A DNA stretch of 22,705 nucleotides from JAQICB01 sp046482735 (GTDB lineage Bacteria; Bacteroidota; Bacteroidia; Bacteroidales; UBA1715): positions 1 through 22,705 of the forward strand of contig JAWOEL010000036.1 in assembly GCA_046482735.1 (NCBI GenBank). Direction: 5' to 3'. The position numbers and the translations under genes are program-made. The notes under the pieces are model-generated. The model worked only from the letters and a program-made list of their open reading frames with translations, did not search any database and was not told where the DNA came from. Shown here one piece after another: positions 1-7,887 of this stretch; positions within the stretch are counted from its first letter, which is position 1; each line of letters starts with the position of its first letter.

Positions 1-84
1 GTTTACGTCTGTAAATGATTGTTTTCAAGATGAGAATAACAGTCTACCCCGAATATACTTCGGGGATGTATTTGGAGTTTTCGC
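1..84. repeat. 84-bp dispersed repeat, copy 1
   Basis: This stretch recurs at 408-491 with only two differences (positions 47 and 54 of the unit). Inside it is a perfect 7-bp hairpin, CCCCGAA / TTCGGGG with a 5-nt loop (47-65). The left edge coincides with the window start, so the real unit may be longer. It may be a Bacteroidetes intergenic repeat or the remnant of a mobile-element end; no transposase is visible here. Confidence 0.85.
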
Positions 85-337
85 CTATTAACCAAATTTC
101 ATCGTATTCTAATCCATATTTTTCTAATTTTTCCTTTTCTTCAATCATCAAAGGTATATCTAAAAATATTATATCTTTATTGCTATCTTCTATTTCTCTA
201 ATTAATTCTTTTACTACATGTTTATGTACTATTTTGTTTAACTTGTTAATTTTCTTTTTATAAATATAAGTGCTGTAAGATTTTGAATTAGCAATAATTA
301 GATGACTATGAATTACTATATAGTGCTTGCGAGAAAA
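44..337 (-). pseudogene. Fragment resembling dephospho-CoA kinase (CoaE), truncated at both ends
   Basis: The minus strand is open from 337 down to a stop at 44-46 (97 codons). Its middle part, roughly 260 to 85, reads NKLNKIVHKHVVKELI, then DIIFLDIPLMIEE, then YGLEYDEIWLI. In CoaE proteins the matching order is a L-N-x-I-V-H-P-like helix, a LDIPLLFE strand and a D-x-I-W/V-V strand, so this looks like the central part of CoaE. The N-terminal P-loop half is absent, no credible start codon exists upstream, and the C-terminal third is missing: the similarity stops where the 84-bp repeat begins (84/85) and the frame then runs into repeat sequence and a stop. By memory the wording is closer to Fusobacteria-type CoaE than to Bacteroidetes CoaE. 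This is a non-functional remnant, not a gene. The identification rests on motif recognition only. Confidence 0.5.
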
Positions 338-362
338 CTACTTTTTTTCTGTGTTTCTGATG

Positions 363-388
363 CGAAAGCTTCAAAGACGAGGCTTTCG
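363..388. other. Hairpin, possible terminator remnant
   Basis: CGAAAGC (363-369) pairs perfectly with GCTTTCG (382-388) across a 12-nt loop. It lies between the CoaE-like fragment and the second 84-bp repeat. No T tract follows it on the plus strand; on the minus strand the downstream sequence is not T-rich either, so a terminator role is doubtful. Confidence 0.4.
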
Positions 389-407
389 AAATCTTAAAAA
401 TCAACAA

Positions 408-491
408 GTTTACGTCTGTAAATGATTGTTTTCAAGATGAGAATAACAGTCTATCCCGAACATACTTCGGGGATGTATTTGGAGTTTTCGC
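408..491. repeat. 84-bp dispersed repeat, copy 2
   Basis: Direct repeat of 1-84, identical at 82 of 84 positions. One of the two changes converts the first C of the CCCCGAA stem to T, which still pairs with G (G-U in RNA); the other lies in the loop, so the hairpin is retained. Sequence diverges abruptly after TCGC at 491. Confidence 0.85.
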
Positions 492-789
492 GCAGAAACT
501 ATATACCATAATTACTGAAAAGAGTATGGAGAAAAATAAATGTAATGACTCAGAAAGAATACGTTTCAGAAAAGAATAATTTATTTTACATTGTATTTAG
601 TGAAATGTTGTGTTTGGGTATTTTGTTTTTTCAAAACATTTTGGATACTAGTTTATGATGTGGTAAGCAAAATGTATAATAAACATATTTTTTGCATAAA
701 ATAAACGAGTTCGCATTTTCTGTTTAATAAATGAGATTTGATCTGGTATATATTAGTACATATGTATATTATATTTAAGTAAAATTATC

Positions 790-813
790 CTGTTTTTTTT
801 CATAAAAAAACAG
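790..813. other. Hairpin, CTGTTTTTTT / AAAAAAACAG
   Basis: A perfect 10-bp inverted repeat (790-799 and 804-813) with loop TCAT. It is weak energetically because most pairs are A-T. It might act as an unconventional terminator or a protein site, but nothing else supports a role. Confidence 0.4.
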
Positions 814-883
814 ACTTTGTGTTTGCAAACGAATTATTGAATGTGAACATACGTGTATGCCCCAAAGATTTCATATGTGTATA

Positions 884-909
884 TTTTTTATGATGTACAT
901 CATAAAAAA
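884..909. promoter_or_regulatory. 26-bp perfect palindrome, candidate operator upstream of hppA
   Basis: Positions 884-909 are an exact palindrome centred between 896 and 897, with core ATGATGTACATCAT flanked by T6 and A6. There is no spacer, so it suits a symmetric dimeric DNA-binding protein better than an RNA hairpin. It sits about 137 bp upstream of the likely hppA start. The bound protein is unknown. Confidence 0.45.
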
Positions 910-1045
910 AAATATTTCTATACAAAACAAGTATTTATTATTATTTTTATTTAGGTCTTTTTTGTTTAATTAATGTTTTTTTATTTGTTTCGTAGATGGT
1001 AAAAATTTACGTTAAATCTTTAAAAAATAAATTATGTTATTAACA

Positions 1046-3304
1046 ATGAATTCAGTATTTTGGCTTATACCGATAGCCTCCGTAATTGCTTTAGTTTTTG
1101 CATGGATTTTCTTTAAGTCCATGATGAAGAACTCAGAAGGAAATTCAAAAATGCAAGAAATTGCTCAATATGTAAGAGAGGGGGCAATGGCGTATCTACG
1201 AAGTCAATATAGAGTAGTAGCTATTGTTTTTGCTATTTTATTAGTAGTCTTTGCATTCTTAGCATATATAGATGTGCTAAATCCTTTTGTTCCATTAGCC
1301 TTTTTAACCGGTGGTTTTTTCTCCGGTTTGTGTGGGTATTTAGGTATGAAAACCGCAACTTTTGCATCGGGGCGAACAGCTCATGGAGCATCTCAATCAT
1401 TAAATAAAGGGTTACAAGTAGCATTTCGTTCAGGAGCAGTAATGGGACTTGTTGTTGTTGGTTTTGCTCTCTTAGATATTGCTTTGTGGTATTGGGGATT
1501 AAATGCAATTTATGATAATAATGTTTTTGGCATGGGGCTTTCAGTAGCCAATGAAGCTGGTTTAGCCGGAAGTTGGAAACCGGAATTTGCATTAAATGAC
1601 GAATTTCAGTCAATAAAAATGATTCATATTACCACAACAATGTTAACATTTGGTATGGGAGCGTCAACACAAGCTTTATTTGCACGTGTTGGTGGAGGTA
1701 TTTATACGAAAGCTGCTGATGTTGGTGCAGATTTGGTTGGTAAAGTAGAAGCCGGTATACCGGAAGATGATCCGCGTAACCCTGCAACAATTGCAGATAA
1801 TGTAGGTGACAATGTAGGAGATGTTGCTGGTATGGGAGCTGATTTATATGAATCATATGCAGGTTCTATTTTAGCTACAGCAGCCTTAGGTTCTGCAATA
1901 GCTATGACAGACGGGAAATTTAATGATATGGCAATTTTAGCACCAATGATAGTTGCCGCAATTGGAATTATTTTCTCAATTATTGGCGTATATATGGTTC
2001 GAACAAAAGAGTCTGCTACTGCTAAAAATTTATTGAATTCTTTGTTATTTGGTACTGCAGGTAGTTCAGTATTGATATTAATAGGCATTGTTGTTATGGC
2101 TCAGTTAGGATGGATTCCATGGGGCATTTTAGGATCTGTTATTTCCGGTTTACTTGCAGGTATTATTATTGGTCAGGGAACCGAGTATTTTACTTCCGAC
2201 GGATATAAACCAACGCAGGGAATTGCAAGACAAGCTCAACAAGGTCCTGCCACAACAATTATTGATGGTATTGCTGTAGGTATGTATTCTACCTGGATAC
2301 CTGTAGTTACTATAGTTGCTGGAATTATCGCTGCATATGGTTTTGCAGGTGGTTTTACAGATTTCTCTCATGGAGTGTATGGTATTGGTTTTGCTGCCGT
2401 TGGTATGCTCTCAACTCTTGGTATTACTCTGGCAACTGATGCTTTTGGACCTATTGCAGATAATGCCGGTGGTAATGCTGAAATGTCTGAACTTCCGCCC
2501 GAAGTAAGAGAACGTACGGATGCTCTTGATATGTTAGGAAACACTACAGCTGCTACTGGAAAAGGATTTGCTATTGGATCTGCAGCTTTAACAGCAATGG
2601 CACTTTTAGTTGCCTATATGGAAGAGGTTCGATTGTGGTTGAAGAAAGCACCGGAATTGGGACAATTATTTATGGATAAAGTTGGTATTGACTCAATGTT
2701 AGATGCTGAAATATCCCATTTTGTTGAATTTTATGAATTAAATTTATTTAACCCCTTATTATTAGCCGGATTATTTTTAGGTGCAATGATGACATTTGTG
2801 TTTTCAGCTATGACTATGAAAGCTGTAGGACGTGCTGCCGGTGCAATGGTTGATGAAGTTCGACGTCAGTTTAAAGAGATGCCCGGTATTTTAGATGGTT
2901 CTACAAAACCCGAATATGCAAAATGTGTTGCAATTTCTACTAAAGGAGCTCAACGCGAAATGATACTTCCATCTGTTGTTGCAATATCTGTTCCTATTAT
3001 TGTTGGATTGGTGTTTGGTGTTGCCGGAGTTATCGGATTATTAATGGGAACTTTGGTTAGTGGATTTTCTCTTGCCATTATGTTAAACAATTCAGGTGGT
3101 GCTTGGGATAATGCGAAAAAATATATTGAAAAAGGTAATTATGGCGGTAAAAATAGTGAAGCACACCATGCAGGTGTTGTTGGAGATACCGTGGGTGACC
3201 CGTTTAAAGACACTTCAGGACCTTCATTAAACATATTAATTAAATTAATGACAATGGTTTCTGTAGTAATGTCCGGAGTTACTGTTGTGTATTCTATTTT
3301 ATAA
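1046..3304 (+). CDS. hppA: Membrane-integral ion-translocating pyrophosphatase, K+-dependent type
   Basis: Hydrolyses inorganic pyrophosphate at the inner membrane and uses the energy to export H+ and/or Na+. The protein is hydrophobic throughout (about 16 membrane segments expected) and has the family's usual length. The substrate and Mg2+ site is plain: DDPRNPATIADNVGDNVGD starting near residue 245 (numbered from the ATG at 1034), and a second acidic site HHAGVVGDTVGDPFKDTSGP near the C-terminus. The GNTTAATGKG segment (502-511) has Ala506 and Gly509 where K+-independent enzymes have Lys and Thr, so it should be K+-dependent; this subfamily includes the Na+ pumps. I prefer the ATG at 1046 (MNSVFWLIP) because family members begin that way, but the in-frame ATG at 1034 is possible. 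It is monocistronic and followed by a terminator. Whether it moves Na+, H+ or both cannot be read off with certainty. Confidence 0.96.
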   Translation: MNSVFWLIPIASVIALVFAWIFFKSMMKNSEGNSKMQEIAQYVREGAMAYLRSQYRVVAIVFAILLVVFAFLAYIDVLNPFVPLAFLTGGFFSGLCGYLGMKTATFASGRTAHGASQSLNKGLQVAFRSGAVMGLVVVGFALLDIALWYWGLNAIYDNNVFGMGLSVANEAGLAGSWKPEFALNDEFQSIKMIHITTTMLTFGMGASTQALFARVGGGIYTKAADVGADLVGKVEAGIPEDDPRNPATIADNVGDNVGDVAGMGADLYESYAGSILATAALGSAIAMTDGKFNDMAILAPMIVAAIGIIFSIIGVYMVRTKESATAKNLLNSLLFGTAGSSVLILIGIVVMAQLGWIPWGILGSVISGLLAGIIIGQGTEYFTSDGYKPTQGIARQAQQGPATTIIDGIAVGMYSTWIPVVTIVAGIIAAYGFAGGFTDFSHGVYGIGFAAVGMLSTLGITLATDAFGPIADNAGGNAEMSELPPEVRERTDALDMLGNTTAATGKGFAIGSAALTAMALLVAYMEEVRLWLKKAPELGQLFMDKVGIDSMLDAEISHFVEFYELNLFNPLLLAGLFLGAMMTFVFSAMTMKAVGRAAGAMVDEVRRQFKEMPGILDGSTKPEYAKCVAISTKGAQREMILPSVVAISVPIIVGLVFGVAGVIGLLMGTLVSGFSLAIMLNNSGGAWDNAKKYIEKGNYGGKNSEAHHAGVVGDTVGDPFKDTSGPSLNILIKLMTMVSVVMSGVTVVYSIL

Positions 3305-3354
3305 TATACATTCTATACTGTAAATTACAGTTTTTGTATAATATACAATGTAAG

Positions 3355-3394
3355 AAAAGAGGTTTGCGTTAATATAATGCAGCCTCTTTTTTTT
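3355..3394 (+). terminator. Rho-independent terminator after hppA
   Basis: AAAAGAGG (3355-3362) pairs with CCTCTTTT (3383-3390), with an inner TGC/GCA pairing, followed by further T residues. A separate small inverted repeat, ACTGTAA/TTACAGT (3317-3331), precedes it. Confidence 0.75.
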
Positions 3395-3473
3395 ATTTGT
3401 TTTGTTTGTATCAAATAATTGCTTATTTTTATATTTTAAATATATAAACAAACACTATTAAATTTTATATAAT

Positions 3474-3674
3474 ATGGCTATAAGTGAAAGTGCAGAAGAG
3501 TTACGAAAAATTATTCTTAAAGCAATAGACGACCATGTAATTACACGCGAAGAATATGATCATATAATTCATATAGCAACTGAGGATGGAGTTATTGATT
3601 CACAAGAACAGGCATTGTTAGCAGAATTACAAAATATGATAAATGATGGGTCGGTAAAATTATATAAAGAATAA
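3474..3674 (+). CDS. Small conserved acidic protein, function unknown
   Basis: A 66-residue soluble protein rich in charged residues and predicted to be mainly helical. The middle part, EEYDHIIHIATEDGVIDSQE, has an Asp-Gly-x-Ile-Asp turn between two helices, which recalls a single unit of TerB-like or EF-hand-like acidic folds; this is a shape similarity, not an assignment. Similar small proteins are common in Bacteroidetes as far as I recall. It stands alone between the hppA terminator and the promoter of the Nfn operon. No signal peptide or membrane segment. Confidence 0.7.
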   Translation: MAISESAEELRKIILKAIDDHVITREEYDHIIHIATEDGVIDSQEQALLAELQNMINDGSVKLYKE

Positions 3675-3770
3675 TTTTTATTTTCTGAGTCAGGTTGTTG
3701 CATGAATATTTTATGTATTACGTGTTTTACGTAAATCAAATTATCCTTTTTTAGAAAGGGTAATAAAAAT

Positions 3771-3778
3771 TATATTTG
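3771..3778 (+). promoter_or_regulatory. Bacteroidetes -7 promoter element for the Nfn operon
   Basis: TATATTTG matches the TAnnTTTG consensus of the Bacteroidetes primary sigma factor. It lies 16 bp before the ATG at 3795, giving a leader of only about 10-15 nt. The -33 TTTG element is only partly matched. Confidence 0.6.
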
Positions 3779-3794
3779 CACAAAAAGTAGTAAA

Positions 3795-4619
3795 ATGAAC
3801 AAGATAGTACATAAAGAAACGTTATCGGAGAAAGTTGAGAAAATAGAGATTGAAGCTCCGAGGATTGCAAAAAAAAGAAAAGCAGGTCATTTTGTTATAG
3901 TGAAAATTGGTGAAAAAGGAGAACGTATACCTTTAACAATTTCTCAGGCAAATGAAACAACAGGTACTATAACTCTTATTGTGCAAAAAATAGGTGTATC
4001 AAGTCATAAATTATGTGACTTATCTGTTGGTGATGAAGTAACAGATGTGGTTGGCCCATTAGGTCAAGCCACACATGTAGAAAAAATCGGCACTGTATTG
4101 TGTGCCGGTGGAGGTGTTGGTATAGCACCTTTGTTGCCTATTGTAGAAGCTATGAAAAAAGCTGGTAATAAAGTTATAACTGTGTTGGCCGGTCGCTCAA
4201 AAGAATTTATCATACTGGAAAAAGAAATTCGTCAAGCTTCAGACGAAGTTGTTGTTATGACAGATGACGGTAGTTACGGAAATAAAGGTTTGGTAACTGA
4301 GGGAATGGATGAGATAATTAAACGAGAAAAAATTCATCTAGCGGTAACTATAGGACCTGCAGTAATGATGAAATTTTGTTCCTTGTTAACAAAAAAATAT
4401 AACATACCAACAGTTGCCAGTTTAAATACCATAATGGTTGATGGTTCAGGAATGTGTGGAGCATGTCGCATTACCGTTGGCGGAGAAACCAAATTTGTAT
4501 GTGTAGATGGACCGGAATTTGACGCTCATCAAATTGATTTTGATGAAATGCTTATGCGTTTGCAAGCATACAAAGATGAAGAAGTAGAAGCATATCAATC
4601 ATTCATGAATAATAAATAA
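3795..4619 (+). CDS. NfnA-like FAD/[2Fe-2S] subunit (ferredoxin-NADP+ reductase, PyrK-like)
   Basis: Small subunit of an NADH-dependent ferredoxin:NADP+ oxidoreductase type enzyme (also annotated as sulfide dehydrogenase or DHOD electron-transfer subunit). An N-terminal FAD-binding barrel (about 1-100) is followed by an NAD-binding domain with the glycine-rich CAGGGVGIAPLLP segment (about 104-116). The C-terminal cluster motif GMCGAC has Cys221 and Cys224, with Cys236 in the following FVCVDGPEF. In characterised Nfn proteins the [2Fe-2S] cluster is bound by three Cys and one Asp; here Asp216 or Asp238 could supply the last ligand. Length 274 aa is normal. The next gene, 8 bp downstream, encodes the partner large subunit, which favours Nfn over a pyrimidine PyrK. 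Confidence 0.9.
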   Translation: MNKIVHKETLSEKVEKIEIEAPRIAKKRKAGHFVIVKIGEKGERIPLTISQANETTGTITLIVQKIGVSSHKLCDLSVGDEVTDVVGPLGQATHVEKIGTVLCAGGGVGIAPLLPIVEAMKKAGNKVITVLAGRSKEFIILEKEIRQASDEVVVMTDDGSYGNKGLVTEGMDEIIKREKIHLAVTIGPAVMMKFCSLLTKKYNIPTVASLNTIMVDGSGMCGACRITVGGETKFVCVDGPEFDAHQIDFDEMLMRLQAYKDEEVEAYQSFMNNK

Positions 4620-4627
4620 CGGAGATT

Positions 4628-6109
4628 ATGAATAAAGATAAATCATATTTACAAGAATTACGAAATTTAAACTGGAGAGAAGACGTACGAAAATCAATAC
4701 CTGCAAAAGAACGGATTGCAAAACAAAGAGTTTCTATGCCTGCACAAGACGCAAAGGTGCGGAGCACAAATAGCAAAGAGGTAAATTGTGGATTAACATC
4801 GGAGTTGGCTATTGAAGAAGCACAGCGATGTTTAGATTGTGTAAATCCAACCTGTATTGATGGCTGTCCGGTAAATATAAATATTCCTAGTTTTATAAAA
4901 CATATAGAAAAGTCTGATTTTTTAGGTGCTGCACAGGTGCTTAAAGAAACTAGTGCTCTTCCGGCTGTATGTGGACGAGTATGTCCGCAAGAAAAGCAAT
5001 GCGAGGAAACGTGTTTTTATACAGTGAAACTCAAAAAAGAACCTGTAGCAATTGGTCATTTGGAGCGTTTTGCAGCTGATTATGAAAGAGAATCAGGTTC
5101 TATTTCTGTTCCTGAAACTGCTCCTGACAATGGCTATAAGATAGCAATTATTGGTTCCGGTCCTGCAGGATTATCGGCAGCAGGTGATTTGGCAAAAATG
5201 GGATGTCAGGTAACTGTTTTTGAAGCTTTGCATGAAATAGGCGGTGTGTTGAAATATGGAATTCCTGAATTTCGTCTCCCCAATTCTGTTGTGGATGTTG
5301 AAATCAACAATCTTAAAGAAATGGGCGTTCGCTTTATTAAAAATTTTGTGGTAGGAAGCACTGCAAGTATTCAGGATTTACGAGATGAAGGATACGATGC
5401 TTTTTTTGTGAGTAGTGGAGCTGGATTACCTAACTTTATGGGGATTCCGGGAGAAAATTATGCCGGAATTATGTCTTCAAATGAATATTTAACCCGTGTT
5501 AATTTAATGAAAGCAGCTCAGAAAGATTATGATACACCGGTTTATAAAGGAAAAAATGTGATAGTTATTGGAGGAGGTAATACTGCTATGGATTCGGTGA
5601 GAACAGCAAAACGTTTAGGAGCTGAGCGAGCGATAATTATGTATCGTCGTTCTATGGAAGAAATGCCGGCTCGTGAAGAAGAGATAGAGCATGCTGTAGA
5701 AGAAGGTATTGAGTTTATGTGTTTGAACAATCCGGTAAAATATTATGCTAATGAAAATGGACATGTATCTACAATTGTTGCACAAAAAATGGAACTTGGA
5801 GAACCTGATGCTAGTGGGCGAAGAAGACCTATTCCAGTTAAAGATTCAGAATATGAAATTGAGGTAGATTTGGTTGTGGTGAGTGTGGGGGTTTCTCCCA
5901 ATCCGCTAATACCTAAAAGTATACCAGAATTGGAAATGACGCGATGGGGGACGATTGTGGTGGATGAAGAAACCATGCAAGCAAAACATGTACCTGATGT
6001 ATTTGCAGGAGGAGATATTGTACGTGGTGGTGCGACAGTTATTCTTGCAATGGGAGACGGAAGGACTGCTGCTCAAGGTATTTTTAATTATGTGAAATCA
6101 AAAAAATAA
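4628..6109 (+). CDS. NfnB-like large subunit (glutamate synthase small-subunit family)
   Basis: FAD and iron-sulfur oxidoreductase of the GltD/NfnB family. The N-terminal domain has two tetra-Cys sets for [4Fe-4S] clusters: Cys68, 71, 76, 80 (RCLDCVNPTCIDGC) and Cys115, 119, 125, 129. A FAD-binding Rossmann motif, GSGPAG, lies at 176-181, and a second dinucleotide motif for NADPH, GGGN, at 315-318. A C-terminal GGDIVRGGATVILAMGDGR segment closes the FAD site. The 493-aa length fits NfnB. It could be annotated gltA or gltD, but no glutamate synthase large subunit lies nearby, and the adjacent NfnA-like gene argues for the bifurcating transhydrogenase that exchanges electrons among NADPH, NAD+ and ferredoxin. 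A GGAGA Shine-Dalgarno-like sequence precedes the ATG. Confidence 0.92.
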   Translation: MNKDKSYLQELRNLNWREDVRKSIPAKERIAKQRVSMPAQDAKVRSTNSKEVNCGLTSELAIEEAQRCLDCVNPTCIDGCPVNINIPSFIKHIEKSDFLGAAQVLKETSALPAVCGRVCPQEKQCEETCFYTVKLKKEPVAIGHLERFAADYERESGSISVPETAPDNGYKIAIIGSGPAGLSAAGDLAKMGCQVTVFEALHEIGGVLKYGIPEFRLPNSVVDVEINNLKEMGVRFIKNFVVGSTASIQDLRDEGYDAFFVSSGAGLPNFMGIPGENYAGIMSSNEYLTRVNLMKAAQKDYDTPVYKGKNVIVIGGGNTAMDSVRTAKRLGAERAIIMYRRSMEEMPAREEEIEHAVEEGIEFMCLNNPVKYYANENGHVSTIVAQKMELGEPDASGRRRPIPVKDSEYEIEVDLVVVSVGVSPNPLIPKSIPELEMTRWGTIVVDEETMQAKHVPDVFAGGDIVRGGATVILAMGDGRTAAQGIFNYVKSKK

Positions 6110-6114
6110 ATATT

Positions 6115-7104
6115 ATGATAGATACTTCTGTAACATATGCTGGTTTAAACCTTAAAAATCCTATTATAGTAGGTAGTTGTGGTTTAACCAATTCTATTGA
6201 GAGTTTGAAAAAACTCGAATCTAATGGAGCTGGAGCGGTTGTGTTAAAATCTATTTTTGAAGAGCAGATTTTTAATCAATCTGATTTTGAAATATCAGAA
6301 GCTCAAAAAAATGAGTTTTTATATACACAATATTCTGAATCTATGGATTATATAGATCAATATATAAAAGAAGATACAATTACTACTTACTTGAATCTTG
6401 TAAGACAAGCTAAGAAAGAGTTGCTTATACCTGTTATTGCAAGTATTAATTGTGTTTCGAATTATGAATGGGCTCGCTTTGCTAAACGGGTAGAAGAAGC
6501 TGGTGCTGATGCAATAGAGCTAAATGTTTTTCTACATCCTTCTGATGAATCGGATTTAGATTTTGAACAATTATATCTTGATATTATTGCAAATGTAACT
6601 GCTGAAGTATCTATTCCGGTAACCTTAAAAATGACTCCTTCTTTTACTAAATTATCTCAGACAATTCAAAAAATTTCTGAGACAGACATTAAAGGTTTAG
6701 TATTATTTAATCGTTTTTATATACCTGATGTTGATATTGAAACTTTACGTTCTACACCAAAACATCCTTATAGTGACCCTCATGATTATACGTTGCCTTT
6801 ACAATGGATAGGCTTGAATGCTCATAAAGTATCTTGTGATTTAGCTGCTTCTACTGGTATTCACTCTGCCGAGTCTGTAATTAAAGAATTGCTCGTAGGT
6901 GCAAGTGCTGTACAGTTGGTATCTTCTTTATATTTGAATGGTCCAGAACATATTCAAACGGTATTGAAAGGTTTAGAAGACTGGATGAATGAAAAGGGGT
7001 ATAACTATATTTCTCAATTTAAAGGTAAATTGGCTAATGATAGTAAATATCCGGCAACATTCGAGCGTATTCAATTTATGAAATATTTTAGTCAAATAAA
7101 ATAA
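6115..7104 (+). CDS. Dihydroorotate dehydrogenase-like flavoprotein (not the main PyrD)
   Basis: A 329-residue TIM-barrel protein of the DHOD family (COG0167-type). The N-terminus (VTYAGLNLKNPIIVGSCGLT) and the barrel strand ADAIELNV match class 1 enzymes. Where true DHODs have N-x-S-C/S-P-N, this protein reads ELNVFLHPSDES, so the usual catalytic Cys/Ser loop is not conserved. The lysine region (PVTLKMTPS) is kept. A genuine class 2 PyrD is encoded at 21024-22067, so this gene is probably not needed for pyrimidine synthesis. It begins 5 bp after the NfnB-like gene and must share its transcript, which suggests a redox job linked to that pair. Substrate unknown. Followed by a strong hairpin. 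Confidence 0.85.
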   Translation: MIDTSVTYAGLNLKNPIIVGSCGLTNSIESLKKLESNGAGAVVLKSIFEEQIFNQSDFEISEAQKNEFLYTQYSESMDYIDQYIKEDTITTYLNLVRQAKKELLIPVIASINCVSNYEWARFAKRVEEAGADAIELNVFLHPSDESDLDFEQLYLDIIANVTAEVSIPVTLKMTPSFTKLSQTIQKISETDIKGLVLFNRFYIPDVDIETLRSTPKHPYSDPHDYTLPLQWIGLNAHKVSCDLAASTGIHSAESVIKELLVGASAVQLVSSLYLNGPEHIQTVLKGLEDWMNEKGYNYISQFKGKLANDSKYPATFERIQFMKYFSQIK

Positions 7105-7123
7105 CTGAATTTTATTGTTTTAT

Positions 7124-7183
7124 TATATTAAAAGGTGTTATTTTTCTATCTGTGAAGGTATATTTATAACACCTTTTAATATA
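7124..7183 (+). terminator. Long hairpin after the Nfn operon, probable terminator
   Basis: A perfect 18-bp inverted repeat, 7124-7141 against 7166-7183, with a 24-nt loop; the GC-containing core is AAAAGGTGTTAT / ATAACACCTTTT. The run TTTTAATAT after the core could serve as a weak U tract. It is longer and more AT-rich than the other terminators here. Confidence 0.6.
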
Positions 7184-7601
7184 TACAGGCTAATTGAATT
7201 AGCCATAAAAAAGTCGTGTTACGTATTCGTTATGTAGATTTTCTAATGGCATATAACACCATATTTTATATTCAACCACATGGTATGTGTATGTTATGTA
7301 ATAATTGCAACTATGAGTATATTACAAAAAGCATGTTTAACGTTAGCCTTTTTTAATATTTTTCATACAGAGGTTACAGTACATACATGTGTGAATGAGT
7401 GAGCAAAAAATAAGTAATCATTTTTTGTAATATATAAAAACATGACCTGTATCAGTTTTTTATATATGCTAATAAGCTATGTTTTTTAATAATTTATTAT
7501 GATAGTTTTTTTCTATTCCAAAAATATACTGTAAATTTCGCTAAAATTTTTTTAGTCATTTTGGGCTACGTAATAATTATATAAATTTTAAATAAATAAG
7601 T
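7184..7601. other. AT-rich intergenic region upstream of oadG
   Basis: About 420 bp without a convincing gene. The only start-to-stop frame I noticed, 7313-7402 on the plus strand (29 codons), has no support. No exact TAnnTTTG element was found; TAAATTTC near 7532 is a one-mismatch candidate for the oad promoter. Confidence 0.5.
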
Positions 7602-7847
7602 ATGGATCAAGCATTAATGCTCTTAGTTGTTGGTATGTTAACTGTATTGATTACACTCATTATGGTTACAATAGTTGGTAATGCAATAATTTTATTTGTC
7701 AACAAATTTATGCCAGAAGCTGCGAAATCAGTTGTGAGAGTACAGTCCTCATCATCTATAGAGGGTAATAAATTAGCAGCAATTGTTTCAGCAGTAGATA
7801 TTGCAACAAAAGGGAAAGGAAAAATAGTTGATATTCAAAAACAATAA
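7602..7847 (+). CDS. oadG: Na+-translocating decarboxylase gamma subunit (OadG family)
   Basis: An 81-residue protein with one N-terminal membrane helix (about residues 5-33, MLLVVGMLTVLITLIMVTIV) and a short cytoplasmic tail. The tail segment KLAAIVSAVDIATKGKGKI is typical of OadG-like subunits in Bacteroidetes. OadG anchors the carboxyltransferase alpha subunit to the membrane beta subunit and aids assembly of the sodium-pumping decarboxylase. It lies 40 bp upstream of the alpha subunit gene on the same strand, the standard order gamma-alpha-beta. Confidence 0.88.
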   Translation: MDQALMLLVVGMLTVLITLIMVTIVGNAIILFVNKFMPEAAKSVVRVQSSSSIEGNKLAAIVSAVDIATKGKGKIVDIQKQ

Positions 7848-7887
7848 TAAAAAAGTAAGAATAAAAGTATAATTTAATTAATGTAAC

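Larger units (their letters stand above)
492..1033. other. AT-rich intergenic region upstream of hppA
   Basis: I see no credible coding sequence in this stretch. It holds a 10-bp hairpin at 790-813 and a 26-bp perfect palindrome at 884-909. No clear TAnnTTTG promoter element was found close to the hppA start, so the hppA promoter is not assigned. Confidence 0.6.

Noticed and set aside
15..263. Plus-strand 82-codon frame over the first repeat
   Set aside because: It is the antisense of the CoaE-like fragment and repeat; composition is low-complexity (Ser/Ile/Leu) with no family resemblance.
1233..2371. Minus-strand frames within hppA
   Set aside because: Shadows of a fully conserved pyrophosphatase; they carry no signature.
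7313..7402. 29-codon plus-strand frame starting MSILQKACLTLAFF
   Set aside because: No ribosome binding site, promoter or family support; a frame of this size is expected by chance.
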